A stretch of DNA of 5,184 nt, taken from assembly GCA_017444505.1 (NCBI GenBank), contig JAFSWK010000274.1:1-5184 (forward strand), in the 5' to 3' direction. Positions within the stretch are counted from its first letter, which is position 1, and each line of letters begins with the position of its first letter. A program made the translations under genes and the position numbers. The stretch comes from Rhodocyclaceae bacterium (lineage in GTDB: Bacteria; Pseudomonadota; Gammaproteobacteria; Burkholderiales; Rhodocyclaceae). Shown here in pieces: positions 1 through 5,184 of this stretch. The notes beneath the pieces were generated by a model that had not been told where the DNA came from, did no database searches, and was given only the letters and a program-made list of their open reading frames with translations.

Positions 1-645
1 ATTCGCGCAGCCCTTGCCGAAGCGCCCTATCTGCAAAACGACATTGCCAACCTGGACGAAGCCGCCCTGCTCGCCCGCATTGGCGCGGAAGAAAAGCACG
101 CCGAAGGGCTGTTTTTCCCCGACACCTATCGCTACAACCGCCACAGCAGCGCGCTGGCCTTGCTGCGCGAAGCCTACCGCAGCATGAAAACCCATCTCCA
201 CGCCGTCTGGAACGAACGCGCCCCCGACCTGCCGCTGAAAAACCCGTATGAGGCGCTGATTCTCGCCTCCATCATCGAAAAGGAAAGCGGGCGCGGCGAT
301 GACCGCGCGCGGGTCAGCGCCGTCTTCAACAACCGCCTGCGTCTGGGCATGAAGCTGCAAACCGACCCCACGGTGATATACGGCTTCGGCGAAGAGGCGC
401 CGCCGCGCCTGCTGCGCCGCCATCTGGAAACCGACCACCCGTTCAACACCTACACCCGCTTTGGCCTGCCGCCCACGCCGATTGCCAGCCCGGGCGCGGC
501 CTCGCTCGCCGCCGCCGTGCATCCGGAAAACAGCGACTATCTGTACTTTGTTTCCCGCAACGACGGCAGCAGCGAATTTTCCCGCAATCTGGCCGACCAC
601 AACCGCGCCGTCAACCGCTATCAACGCGGCAAACGCACCCCCTGA
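1..645 (+). CDS. mltG: Endolytic murein transglycosylase MltG, C-terminal part (5' end outside window)
   Basis: MltG is an inner-membrane lytic transglycosylase that cuts nascent peptidoglycan strands and leaves 1,6-anhydroMurNAc ends. The reading frame is open from base 1 and 214 codons are visible before TGA at 643-645. The E. coli protein is about 340 residues, so the N-terminal membrane anchor and LysM-like part lie outside. Visible YceG-family signatures, numbered from base 1, are EGLFFPDTY near residue 40, ASIIEKES with the expected catalytic Glu at residue 93 (bases 277-279), VFNNRLRLGMKLQTDPTVIY, the NTYTRFGLPPTPI segment and the YLYFVSRNDGSSEFS region near the C-terminus. No frameshift is seen and the C-terminus is complete. 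tmk starts 9 nt after the stop. The mltG-tmk-holB order is common in proteobacteria. The identification is firm; only the true start is unknown. Confidence 0.96.
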   Translation: MRAALAEAPYLQNDIANLDEAALLARIGAEEKHAEGLFFPDTYRYNRHSSALALLREAYRSMKTHLHAVWNERAPDLPLKNPYEALILASIIEKESGRGDDRARVSAVFNNRLRLGMKLQTDPTVIYGFGEEAPPRLLRRHLETDHPFNTYTRFGLPPTPIASPGAASLAAAVHPENSDYLYFVSRNDGSSEFSRNLADHNRAVNRYQRGKRTP

Positions 646-654
646 GCCTTTCGC

Positions 655-1275
655 ATGAACGCCCCCTTTCTCACCTTTGAAGGCATCGACGGCGCGGGCA
701 AAAGCAGCCGCATCGCCGCCGCGAGCGCGCTTTTCCGCGAAGCGCCGCTGATTACGCGCGAACCCGGCGGCACGCCGCTGGGCGAGCAACTGCGTGAATT
801 GCTGCTTCATCAACCGATGCGCCCGATGACCGAAGCCCTGCTCATGTTCGCCGCCCGCCGCGAGCATCTGGAAACCGTCATCCTGCCCGCGCTGGCCGCA
901 GGCCGCCCCGTGCTGTGCGACCGCTTTTCCGACGCCAGCTTCGCCTACCAGCACGGCGGGCGCGAATTGCCCGCCGCCGCGCTGGAAACGCTGGAAAGCC
1001 TCACGCATCCGGATTTTTCGCCCTCGCTCACCTTTTTGTTTGACCTGAATCCCGCCGCCGCCGCTGCGCGTCTGAACAACATGGGCGGCGAACGCGACCG
1101 CTTCGAGCGCGAACAGGGCGGCTTTTTCCCGCGCGTGCGCGCCGCCTATCTTGCCCGCGCAGAGCGCGAACCTGCGCGCATCGTGGTGCTGGACGCCGCC
1201 CGCACGCCGGAAGAAATCGACGCCGAAATCGCCGCACAACTTCGTCAACGCTTCCCCGCATGGCTGAAAACCTGA
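655..1275 (+). CDS. tmk: Thymidylate (dTMP) kinase
   Basis: This cytosolic enzyme phosphorylates dTMP to dTDP with ATP, the step before dTTP. It has 206 residues, close to the usual 205-213. The P-loop is GIDGAGKS at residues 10-17. The dTMP-binding REPGGTPLGE is at 35-44, the DRF motif at 89-91, and the SFAYQ stretch that contacts the base at 95-99. A basic lid segment (ERDRFEREQGGFF, 146-158) is followed by RVRAAYL. The stretch between the P-loop lysine and REPGG is about four residues shorter than in E. coli Tmk, probably a shortened helix or turn. The ATG at 655 is the only sensible start, because it leaves just eleven residues before the P-loop glycine region. I see no Shine-Dalgarno sequence before it, so translation may be coupled to mltG, whose stop is 9 nt upstream. 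The 3' end overlaps holB by 16 bp. Confidence 0.97.
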   Translation: MNAPFLTFEGIDGAGKSSRIAAASALFREAPLITREPGGTPLGEQLRELLLHQPMRPMTEALLMFAARREHLETVILPALAAGRPVLCDRFSDASFAYQHGGRELPAAALETLESLTHPDFSPSLTFLFDLNPAAAAARLNNMGGERDRFEREQGGFFPRVRAAYLARAEREPARIVVLDAARTPEEIDAEIAAQLRQRFPAWLKT

Positions 1276-2318
1276 CCCTGCCGAACGTGCGCCCCCTGCC
1301 CTGGCTGCACCCCCTGTGGCAACGGCTAACCGCGCCGGACGCCCCCGCCGCGCACGCCCTGCTCTTCATCGGCCCTGCCGGTATTGGCAAACGCCAGCTT
1401 GCCGAGGCGCTGGCCGCCCGCATCCTGTGCGAACAGCCGCAAGACGACGGCCACGCCTGCGGCCAATGCCCGGCCTGCCGCTTGCACGCCTCGGGCAATC
1501 ATCCCGACTTTTTCCGCATCGTCCCCGAAAGCGAACAAAGCGATGAAGCCGCCGACAGCGCGGAGGGCACGGGCACGGCGAAAAAGGCCAGCCAGCAAAT
1601 CGTCATCGAGCAAATCCGTCAATTGCAGGCCGCGCTCACCAACACCGGCCACCAAAGCGAACGCCGCCCCGTGCTCATCGACCCGCTGGAAGCGATGAAC
1701 GCCTACACCGCCAACGCCCTGCTCAAACTGCTGGAAGAACCGCCCGCCGGTTGCCGTTTTCTGCTCGTCTGTGCCGCCCCCGCGCGGCTGTTGCCCACCA
1801 TTCTCAGCCGCTGCCAATGCTGGCGGCTGGCCGCCCCCGCGCCGCAAGAGGCCGCCGCACTGCTCACCGGCGACGAAGCAAACGCGCTGCTCGCCCTCAA
1901 TGGCGGCGCGCCGCTGGCCGCGCAGCGGCAAAGCGAACAAGGCTGGGCGCCGCTGATGCACCGCTTTGTGCAAGAAATATCCGCCCTGCCGCAAACTGGC
2001 GCGCTGGCGCTGGCCGCCCGCTGGGAAGCCTGGCTGAAACAGCGCGACACCGTCGACGCCGCCTTCGCCCTGCCCAACCTCGTCGACTGGCTGCACCGCT
2101 GGGTGGCCGACCTCGCCCTGCTGCGGCTGGGCGCAGATGCGCGTTTTTTCCCCACCGAACGCGCCCGCCTGCAACGCCAGGCGCAACATTTCCCCATCGC
2201 CACCATTCTCACCTGCTACAATGACTTGGCACAAATTCGTCACGCCGCCAGCCACCCGCTGAACGCGCGTCTGCTGCTTGAAGACATGCTGCTGCGTTAC
2301 GCCCGGCTCGCATCCTGA
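1260..2318 (+). CDS. holB: DNA polymerase III delta-prime subunit (clamp loader)
   Basis: Delta-prime is the stator subunit of the clamp-loader complex that places the beta sliding clamp on primed DNA. The protein has 352 residues, in the normal range. Visible elements are a Walker A-like GPAGIGKR at 38-45, a zinc module with Cys57, Cys67, Cys70 and Cys73, the GNHPDF segment at 79-84, a Walker B-like LIDPLEAMN at 139-147, NALLKLLEEPP at 152-162 and the SRC motif at 183-185, whose Arg serves as the trans-acting arginine finger in clamp loaders. Residues 90-112 form an acidic to basic low-complexity linker of Glu, Ser, Ala, Gly and Lys that I recall from betaproteobacterial versions. The C-terminal collar region is less conserved but unbroken. 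The ATG at 1260 lies inside the end of tmk; no ribosome binding site is obvious, so coupled translation is likely. holB is preferred over dnaX because of the length and the single short C-terminal domain. Confidence 0.94.
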   Translation: MAENLTLPNVRPLPWLHPLWQRLTAPDAPAAHALLFIGPAGIGKRQLAEALAARILCEQPQDDGHACGQCPACRLHASGNHPDFFRIVPESEQSDEAADSAEGTGTAKKASQQIVIEQIRQLQAALTNTGHQSERRPVLIDPLEAMNAYTANALLKLLEEPPAGCRFLLVCAAPARLLPTILSRCQCWRLAAPAPQEAAALLTGDEANALLALNGGAPLAAQRQSEQGWAPLMHRFVQEISALPQTGALALAARWEAWLKQRDTVDAAFALPNLVDWLHRWVADLALLRLGADARFFPTERARLQRQAQHFPIATILTCYNDLAQIRHAASHPLNARLLLEDMLLRYARLAS

Positions 2319-2341
2319 ACCACTTTCCCGCCCGCACGACC

Positions 2342-2698
2342 ATGCCCGAATCCAACGCCCACCGCCCGCCCATCCTGCAACTCAGCCTCAAAAACAAGGC
2401 GCAGCTCTACGCTGCCTACATGCCGTTCATCCTCAATGGCGGCCTGTTCCTCAAAACGTCCCGCCCGGTGCGTCTGGGCGACGAAGTCTTCGTCATGGTG
2501 CAGTTGCCTGATGAGCCAGAAAAAATCTCCATCGCCGGGCGCGTTGCCTGGGTCTCGCCGCAAGGCTGTCAGGGCGGCAAACCTGCCGGTATTGGCGTCG
2601 GCTTTACCGCCAACGAAGTCAATGCCGCCCTGCGCAGCAAAATCGAAACCATGCTCGCCGGGCAAACCGAATCGGGTCGCCCCACCGACACCCTCTAA
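2342..2698 (+). CDS. pilZ: PilZ, type IV pilus assembly protein
   Basis: PilZ is a small cytosolic protein needed for type IV pilus formation; in Xanthomonas it binds the extension ATPase PilB and the regulator FimX. The 118 residues match the length I know for P. aeruginosa PilZ. Shared blocks are QLYAAYMPFILNGGLF at 21-36, LGDEVFVMVQLPDEPEKI at 45-62, AGRVAWVSP at 65-73, the AGIGVGF strand at 82-88 and a KIETMLAG...RPTDTL end resembling the P. aeruginosa tail. The RxxxR c-di-GMP switch of canonical PilZ domains is absent from the N-terminus, so this is probably the non-binding founding class. The NGG at 32-34 sits where canonical domains have the second ligand motif. The ATG at 2342 is 23 nt after holB and gives an N-terminus of the usual length; no Shine-Dalgarno is visible. 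Type IV pili are therefore likely in this organism, although no other pil gene is in view. Confidence 0.93.
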   Translation: MPESNAHRPPILQLSLKNKAQLYAAYMPFILNGGLFLKTSRPVRLGDEVFVMVQLPDEPEKISIAGRVAWVSPQGCQGGKPAGIGVGFTANEVNAALRSKIETMLAGQTESGRPTDTL

Positions 2699-2716
2699 GC
2701 GCCGCGCGCCGCGTTC

Positions 2717-3499
2717 ATGTTCGTCGACTCCCACTGTCATCCCGACCTGCCCCCGCTCGCCGGGCGGGAAGAAGACATGCTCGCCGCCATGAATGATGCC
2801 CGCGTCGGCCACGCGCTGGCCGTGAGCGTCAATCTGGAACGTTTCCCCGCCATCCTCGCGCTGGCCGAGCGCCACCCGCACATTTTCGCCAGCGTCGGCG
2901 TGCATCCCGAAGAAACTGACGTGCGCGAAGCGGAAGCTGCCGAACTCGTGCGCCTGGCCGCGCACCCGCGCATCGTCGCCATTGGCGAGACCGGCCTGGA
3001 CTACTACTGGCACAAAGACGCCCCCGAATGGCAGCGAAACCGCTTTCGCACGCACATTCACGCCGCGCGCGATGCCCGCCTGCCGCTCATCATCCACTGC
3101 CGCAACGCTTTTGCCGACACCCTTGCCATTCTGCGCGAAGAGGGCGCACGCGAAATCGGCGGCGTCTATCACTGCTTCACCGGCGACGTTGCCTATGCCG
3201 AAAAAGTGCTGGATGCGCTGGATTTTTATATTTCCTTCTCCGGCATCGTCAGCTTCAAAAACGCCGCCGCGCTGAAAGAAGTCGCCCGCATGGTGCCGGA
3301 AAACCGCCTGCTCATTGAAACCGACGCCCCCTATCTTGCCCCCGTGCCGCACCGAGGCAAACCCAACCAGCCCGCCTGGGTCATCCACGTTGCCGAAGAA
3401 CTCGCCCGCCTGCGCCAGACCAGCGTGGAAGCCATCGCCCGCGCCAGCCGCGAAAACTTCTTCCGCCTCTTTGCGCGCGCCACGCCCGTTGCCGCCTGA
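2717..3499 (+). CDS. TatD-family metal-dependent hydrolase / DNase (YcfH-like)
   Basis: TatD-family proteins are TIM-barrel metal-dependent hydrolases; characterised members are 3'-5' exonucleases or deoxyribonucleases linked to DNA damage processing. The protein is 260 residues, the usual size. All expected metal ligands are visible: the HxH pair His6 and His8 in DSHCHPD, Glu91 in the IGETGLDYYW block, His127 in IIHCR, His152 in YHCFTG and Asp203 in ETDAPYL. The final RHRGKPN-like loop reads PHRGKPNQP (211-219), and the protein ends with the typical ASRENFFRLF helix. The operon position after holB and pilZ is that of the ycfH-type paralogue rather than the tatABC-linked tatD, so I leave the symbol empty. 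The start at 2717 puts DSHCH right at the N-terminus as usual. It lies 18 nt after pilZ with no visible ribosome binding site. The exact physiological substrate cannot be read from the sequence. Confidence 0.94.
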   Translation: MFVDSHCHPDLPPLAGREEDMLAAMNDARVGHALAVSVNLERFPAILALAERHPHIFASVGVHPEETDVREAEAAELVRLAAHPRIVAIGETGLDYYWHKDAPEWQRNRFRTHIHAARDARLPLIIHCRNAFADTLAILREEGAREIGGVYHCFTGDVAYAEKVLDALDFYISFSGIVSFKNAAALKEVARMVPENRLLIETDAPYLAPVPHRGKPNQPAWVIHVAEELARLRQTSVEAIARASRENFFRLFARATPVAA

Positions 3500-3514
3500 A
3501 CCGTCCATCCGCCC

Positions 3515-4240
3515 ATGAAAGCCATGATTCTCGCCGCCGGACGCGGCGAACGTATGCGCCCGCTCACCGACGCCACGCCCAAGCCGCTGCTTGTCGCGGG
3601 CGGCCAGCGCCTGATTGAATACCACCTCGCCACCTTGCGCGCCGCCGGCGTGCGGCAAGTCATCATCAACCACGCCTGGCTGGGCGAACAAATCGAAGCC
3701 GCGCTGGGCGACGGCAGCCGTTACGGGCTGACCATCCGCTACTCGCCCGAACCGCACGGCGCGCTGGAAACCGCCGGCGGCATCCGCCACGCCCTGCCGC
3801 TCCTGGGCGACGAACCCTTCTGGCTGGTCAATGGCGACGTCTACTGCCCGCCGGACTGGACGCACGAACTCGCCCGCGCCCCCGTGCCCGACGGCAAGCA
3901 AACGCTCGCCCACATCCTGCTGACTGCCAATCCCCCGCATCATCCGCAAGGCGACTTCGGCATCCGCGCCGAAGGCCGCGCCACGCCGCGCGAAGCAAGC
4001 GAGCGCGCCTACACCTACACCGGCCTCGGCTGCTACCACCCCGCCCTGTTCGCCCACCTTGCCGACAACCACCCCGCCCCGCTCGCCCCGCTGTTGTTTG
4101 AGGCCATCGCCCACAACCAGCTTGCCGCCAGCTTATACACCGGCGACTGGCGCGACATCGGCACCCCCGAACGACTGGCCACGCTAGACAAAGACCTGCG
4201 CACCCGCGCCAGCGCCGCGCCGCCTCACGTCACCGCCTGA
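3515..4240 (+). CDS. murU: N-acetylmuramate-1-phosphate uridylyltransferase MurU
   Basis: MurU transfers UMP from UTP to MurNAc alpha-1-phosphate, making UDP-MurNAc in the recycling route that bypasses MurA, the fosfomycin target. The 241 residues form one nucleotidyltransferase (Rossmann-like) domain. Visible are the signature LAAGRGERMRPLTDATPKPL at 6-25 with Lys23, IEYHL at 34-38, INHAWLGEQIE at 51-61, GDGSRYGLTIRYSPE at 65-79, LETAGGI at 84-90, the metal-binding VNGDV at 105-109 (Asp108) and the second metal site in WRDIGTPERL (Asp214). From memory these blocks match Pseudomonas putida MurU nearly word for word, which separates it from RmlA, GalU or GlmU-like relatives. The C-terminus carries a short extra tail (DLRTRASAAPPHVTA) beyond the family core. 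It lies 15 nt after the TatD gene, in the same presumed transcript. The kinase partner gene amgK is not in the window. Confidence 0.9.
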   Translation: MKAMILAAGRGERMRPLTDATPKPLLVAGGQRLIEYHLATLRAAGVRQVIINHAWLGEQIEAALGDGSRYGLTIRYSPEPHGALETAGGIRHALPLLGDEPFWLVNGDVYCPPDWTHELARAPVPDGKQTLAHILLTANPPHHPQGDFGIRAEGRATPREASERAYTYTGLGCYHPALFAHLADNHPAPLAPLLFEAIAHNQLAASLYTGDWRDIGTPERLATLDKDLRTRASAAPPHVTA

Positions 4241-4252
4241 ACAACCTACTTT

Positions 4253-4285
4253 GTGCAATTTTCAATTCTTACTTGAAATTTGCAC
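4253..4285. repeat. Imperfect inverted repeat after the operon (possible hairpin)
   Basis: The left arm at 4253-4265 (GTGCAATTTTCAA) and the right arm at 4273-4285 (TTGAAATTTGCAC) are complementary at 12 of 13 positions; the exception is a T-T pair at 4259/4279. The loop is 7 nt. It begins 12 nt after the murU stop, so it could form a hairpin at the 3' end of the operon transcript. It is not a standard intrinsic terminator: the stem is AT-rich and no T-run follows the right arm. A protein-binding dyad is the other reading. The repeat itself is read directly; the function is inference. Confidence 0.8.
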
Positions 4286-4294
4286 TTGCAAGTG
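4283..4294. repeat. 12-bp perfect palindrome CACTTGCAAGTG
   Basis: CACTTGCAAGTG equals its own reverse complement. It shares its first three bases with the right arm of the larger inverted repeat just upstream and ends 36 nt before the chosen ATPase start. Having no spacer, it forms a poor RNA hairpin (at best four pairs and a tetraloop, slightly extended by TGC/GGCA flanks), so a dimeric regulator site is the more natural reading. I recognise no known operator in it. A 12-bp palindrome can occur by chance; its position in the only real intergenic gap makes it worth recording. Confidence 0.55.
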
Positions 4295-4317
4295 GCACAG
4301 TGGCGTCTCCACGCAAT

Positions 4318-4322
4318 GGAAG
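4318..4322 (+). promoter_or_regulatory. Ribosome binding site of the DUF4143 ATPase gene
   Basis: GGAAG lies 8 nt before the ATG at 4331, a normal Shine-Dalgarno spacing. It favours 4331 over the in-frame ATG at 4316, whose own upstream sequence is ACGCA with no purine-rich match. It is the only convincing ribosome binding site seen before any start in this window, in contrast with the operon genes. Confidence 0.6.
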
Positions 4323-4330
4323 CCTGCGCC

Positions 4331-5184
4331 ATGCTGAAAAGAGCCATTTCCCCGCTTGTTGCGCGATACGCCGCCGCCTGGCCTGCGGTGACAATTCTTG
4401 GTCCCCGTCAGTCCGGCAAGACGACACTTGCCAGGTCGCTGTTCCCCGCGTATTCCTACGCCAACCTCGAAGCGCGCGAAGCCCGCGAGCTTGCGGAACA
4501 CGACATTCACGCCTTCTTTTCGCTCTATCCGCCGCCGGTCATCCTTGATGAAGTGCAAGCCGCGCCCGGCATTCTTTCGCAGATTCAGGTGCGCATAGAC
4601 GAAAACCGCAAAGCCTGCGGGCAATTCATCCTCACCGGCTCGCACCAGAGCGCGCTTGCTTCTGCCATCTCAAAATCGCTTGCCGGGCGCACGGCCATCG
4701 TCGACATGCTGCCGCTTTCGATTTGCGAACTGCCATCCAAAGACCGCAAGCTGGCGACGGACGACTTGATGCTTCGCGGCTTCATGCCAGAAATTGTCGC
4801 CGAAGGAAAATCGCCGGACGAGTTCTACCGGTTTTATTACCGCACCTACATCGAGCGCGACATCAGCGATTTCATGAACCTGCGCAACAAATCGCGCTTT
4901 GAAAAATTCATGGTCTTGCTCGCCGGGCGCACCGGCCAGTTGTTGAATCTTTCCTCGCTCTCCGCAGAAGTGGGCGTCTCCTCCACCACGCTGGAAGGCT
5001 GGCTCTCTCTGCTGGAAGCGTCCTACGTCTGCTTTCGGCTGCGTCCCTACTTTGCCAACATCGGCAAAAGAATGGTCAAGACGCCCAAGCTGTATTTCTA
5101 CGAAACGGGGCTGCTCTGCCACCTGCTCGGCATCCAGACGCGCGAGCAACTCATGCGCGACCCTCTGCGGGGCAATGTGTTTGA
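4331..5184 (+). CDS. AAA-type ATPase with DUF4143 C-terminal region (3' end outside window)
   Basis: 284 codons are visible and the frame is open at the right edge; relatives are roughly 380-400 residues, so about a quarter is missing. Residues 1-130 are the AAA_14-type ATPase core: Walker A GPRQSGKT at 24-31, Walker B VILDEVQ at 70-76 (Asp73, Glu74), and a FILTGSHQ sensor strand at 99-106. The DUF4143 region follows: YRTYIERDISDF (170-181), a probable winged-helix stretch near 193-232, RPYFANIGKRMVKTPKLYF (238-256), then YETGLL where relatives usually have Asp before TGL. The biological role of this family is not established; members are often scattered, patchily distributed genes. ATG 4331 is chosen for its Shine-Dalgarno and because MLKR... 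matches the usual start; ATG 4316, GTG 4292 and TTG 4286 or 4280 are in-frame alternatives. AGA, AGG, CTT and TCG codons differ from the operon, which suggests separate ancestry. Confidence 0.88.
   Translation, partial: MLKRAISPLVARYAAAWPAVTILGPRQSGKTTLARSLFPAYSYANLEAREARELAEHDIHAFFSLYPPPVILDEVQAAPGILSQIQVRIDENRKACGQFILTGSHQSALASAISKSLAGRTAIVDMLPLSICELPSKDRKLATDDLMLRGFMPEIVAEGKSPDEFYRFYYRTYIERDISDFMNLRNKSRFEKFMVLLAGRTGQLLNLSSLSAEVGVSSTTLEGWLSLLEASYVCFRLRPYFANIGKRMVKTPKLYFYETGLLCHLLGIQTREQLMRDPLRGNVF

Noticed and set aside
160..645. A separate 161-codon gene starting at TTG 160
   Set aside because: The same frame is open and conserved (EGLFFPDTY) from base 1, so TTG 160 is an internal Leu codon of mltG.
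1326..2255. 309-codon minus-strand open frame opposite holB
   Set aside because: Low-complexity Gly, Gln, Ala and Arg composition, no motif, fully antisense to a well-supported gene; a codon-bias shadow.
2297..4114. 605-codon open frame on the minus strand across pilZ, TatD and murU
   Set aside because: It is antisense to three clearly recognised genes, is rich in Gly, Ala, Val, Asp and Glu without any domain I know, and is the kind of frame that GC-rich third positions create on the opposite strand.
3492..4242. Shared 10-mer CCGCCTGAAC at the stops of the TatD gene (3492-3501) and murU (4233-4242), reminiscent of Neisseriaceae DNA uptake sequences
   Set aside because: Only two copies, both formed by an Ala codon plus TGA stop in GC-rich DNA, and neither matches an uptake-sequence dialect I know. 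A genome-wide count of the 10- to 12-mer would decide it.
4253..4285. Calling the inverted repeat an intrinsic terminator
   Set aside because: The stem is AT-rich with a mismatch, and the right arm is followed by TTGCAAGTGG rather than a T-run, so the standard criteria are not met.
4241..4315. Possible sigma-70 promoter for the ATPase gene (TTGAAA at 4273-4278 as a -35 box)
   Set aside because: At 16-18 nt downstream there is no TATAAT-like element, and the other TTG-containing words give no acceptable pair.
4262..4645. Minus-strand open frame covering the gap and the start of the ATPase gene
   Set aside because: It overlaps the Walker A and Walker B coding region of the ATPase and shows no domain; no supporting start signal was found.
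4670..5149. 159-codon minus-strand open frame within the ATPase gene
   Set aside because: The plus strand encodes conserved Walker and DUF4143 motifs here; the antisense frame has no recognisable motif or ribosome binding site.
1..5184. tRNA, rRNA, CRISPR array, insertion sequence ends or riboswitch
   Set aside because: Almost all bases are within recognised protein genes. I saw no direct-repeat array, no transposase frame and no structured RNA signature in the 90-nt gap.

Overview
The window is a dense, one-strand (+) bacterial housekeeping operon that runs from the left edge to base 4240, followed by a short AT-rich gap and one accessory-looking ATPase gene that runs off the right edge. 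Coding density, GC-rich third positions, near-absence of AGA/AGG codons in the operon and the protein families point to a GC-rich proteobacterium. The order mltG-tmk-holB-pilZ-tatD is the one I know from Pseudomonas aeruginosa. The form of the delta-prime subunit (intact Walker A, cysteine-rich zinc module, charged linker after the zinc module) reminds me more of Betaproteobacteria. I therefore say beta- or gammaproteobacterium, with no confident genus.

Region 1 (1-645): C-terminal 214 residues of MltG, the endolytic murein transglycosylase that ends nascent glycan strands. Region 2 (655-2318): tmk (dTMP kinase) and holB (clamp-loader delta-prime), overlapping by 16 bp. Region 3 (2342-2698): a type IV pilus PilZ protein of the class lacking the c-di-GMP-binding arginine motif. 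Region 4 (2717-3499): a TatD-family metal-dependent hydrolase/DNase with all expected metal ligands. Region 5 (3515-4240): MurU, the MurNAc-1-phosphate uridylyltransferase of the cell-wall recycling bypass. Gaps between these genes are 9, -16, 23, 18 and 15 nt, so co-transcription is likely. None of the five visible starts has a clear Shine-Dalgarno sequence.

Region 6 (4241-4330): 90 nt, clearly AT-richer than the genes, with a 13-bp imperfect inverted repeat and an overlapping 12-bp perfect palindrome. Region 7 (4331-5184, 3' end missing): an AAA-type ATPase with a DUF4143 C-terminal region, preceded by a recognisable ribosome binding site and with different codon habits (AGA, AGG, many CTT and TCG codons).

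The operon combines cell-wall synthesis and recycling (MltG, MurU), DNA precursor supply and replication (Tmk, HolB), a DNA/metal hydrolase (TatD) and pilus assembly (PilZ). I do not see a clearly new system. The least explained parts are the dyad-rich gap and the DUF4143 ATPase after it, and the presence of murU without amgK beside it.
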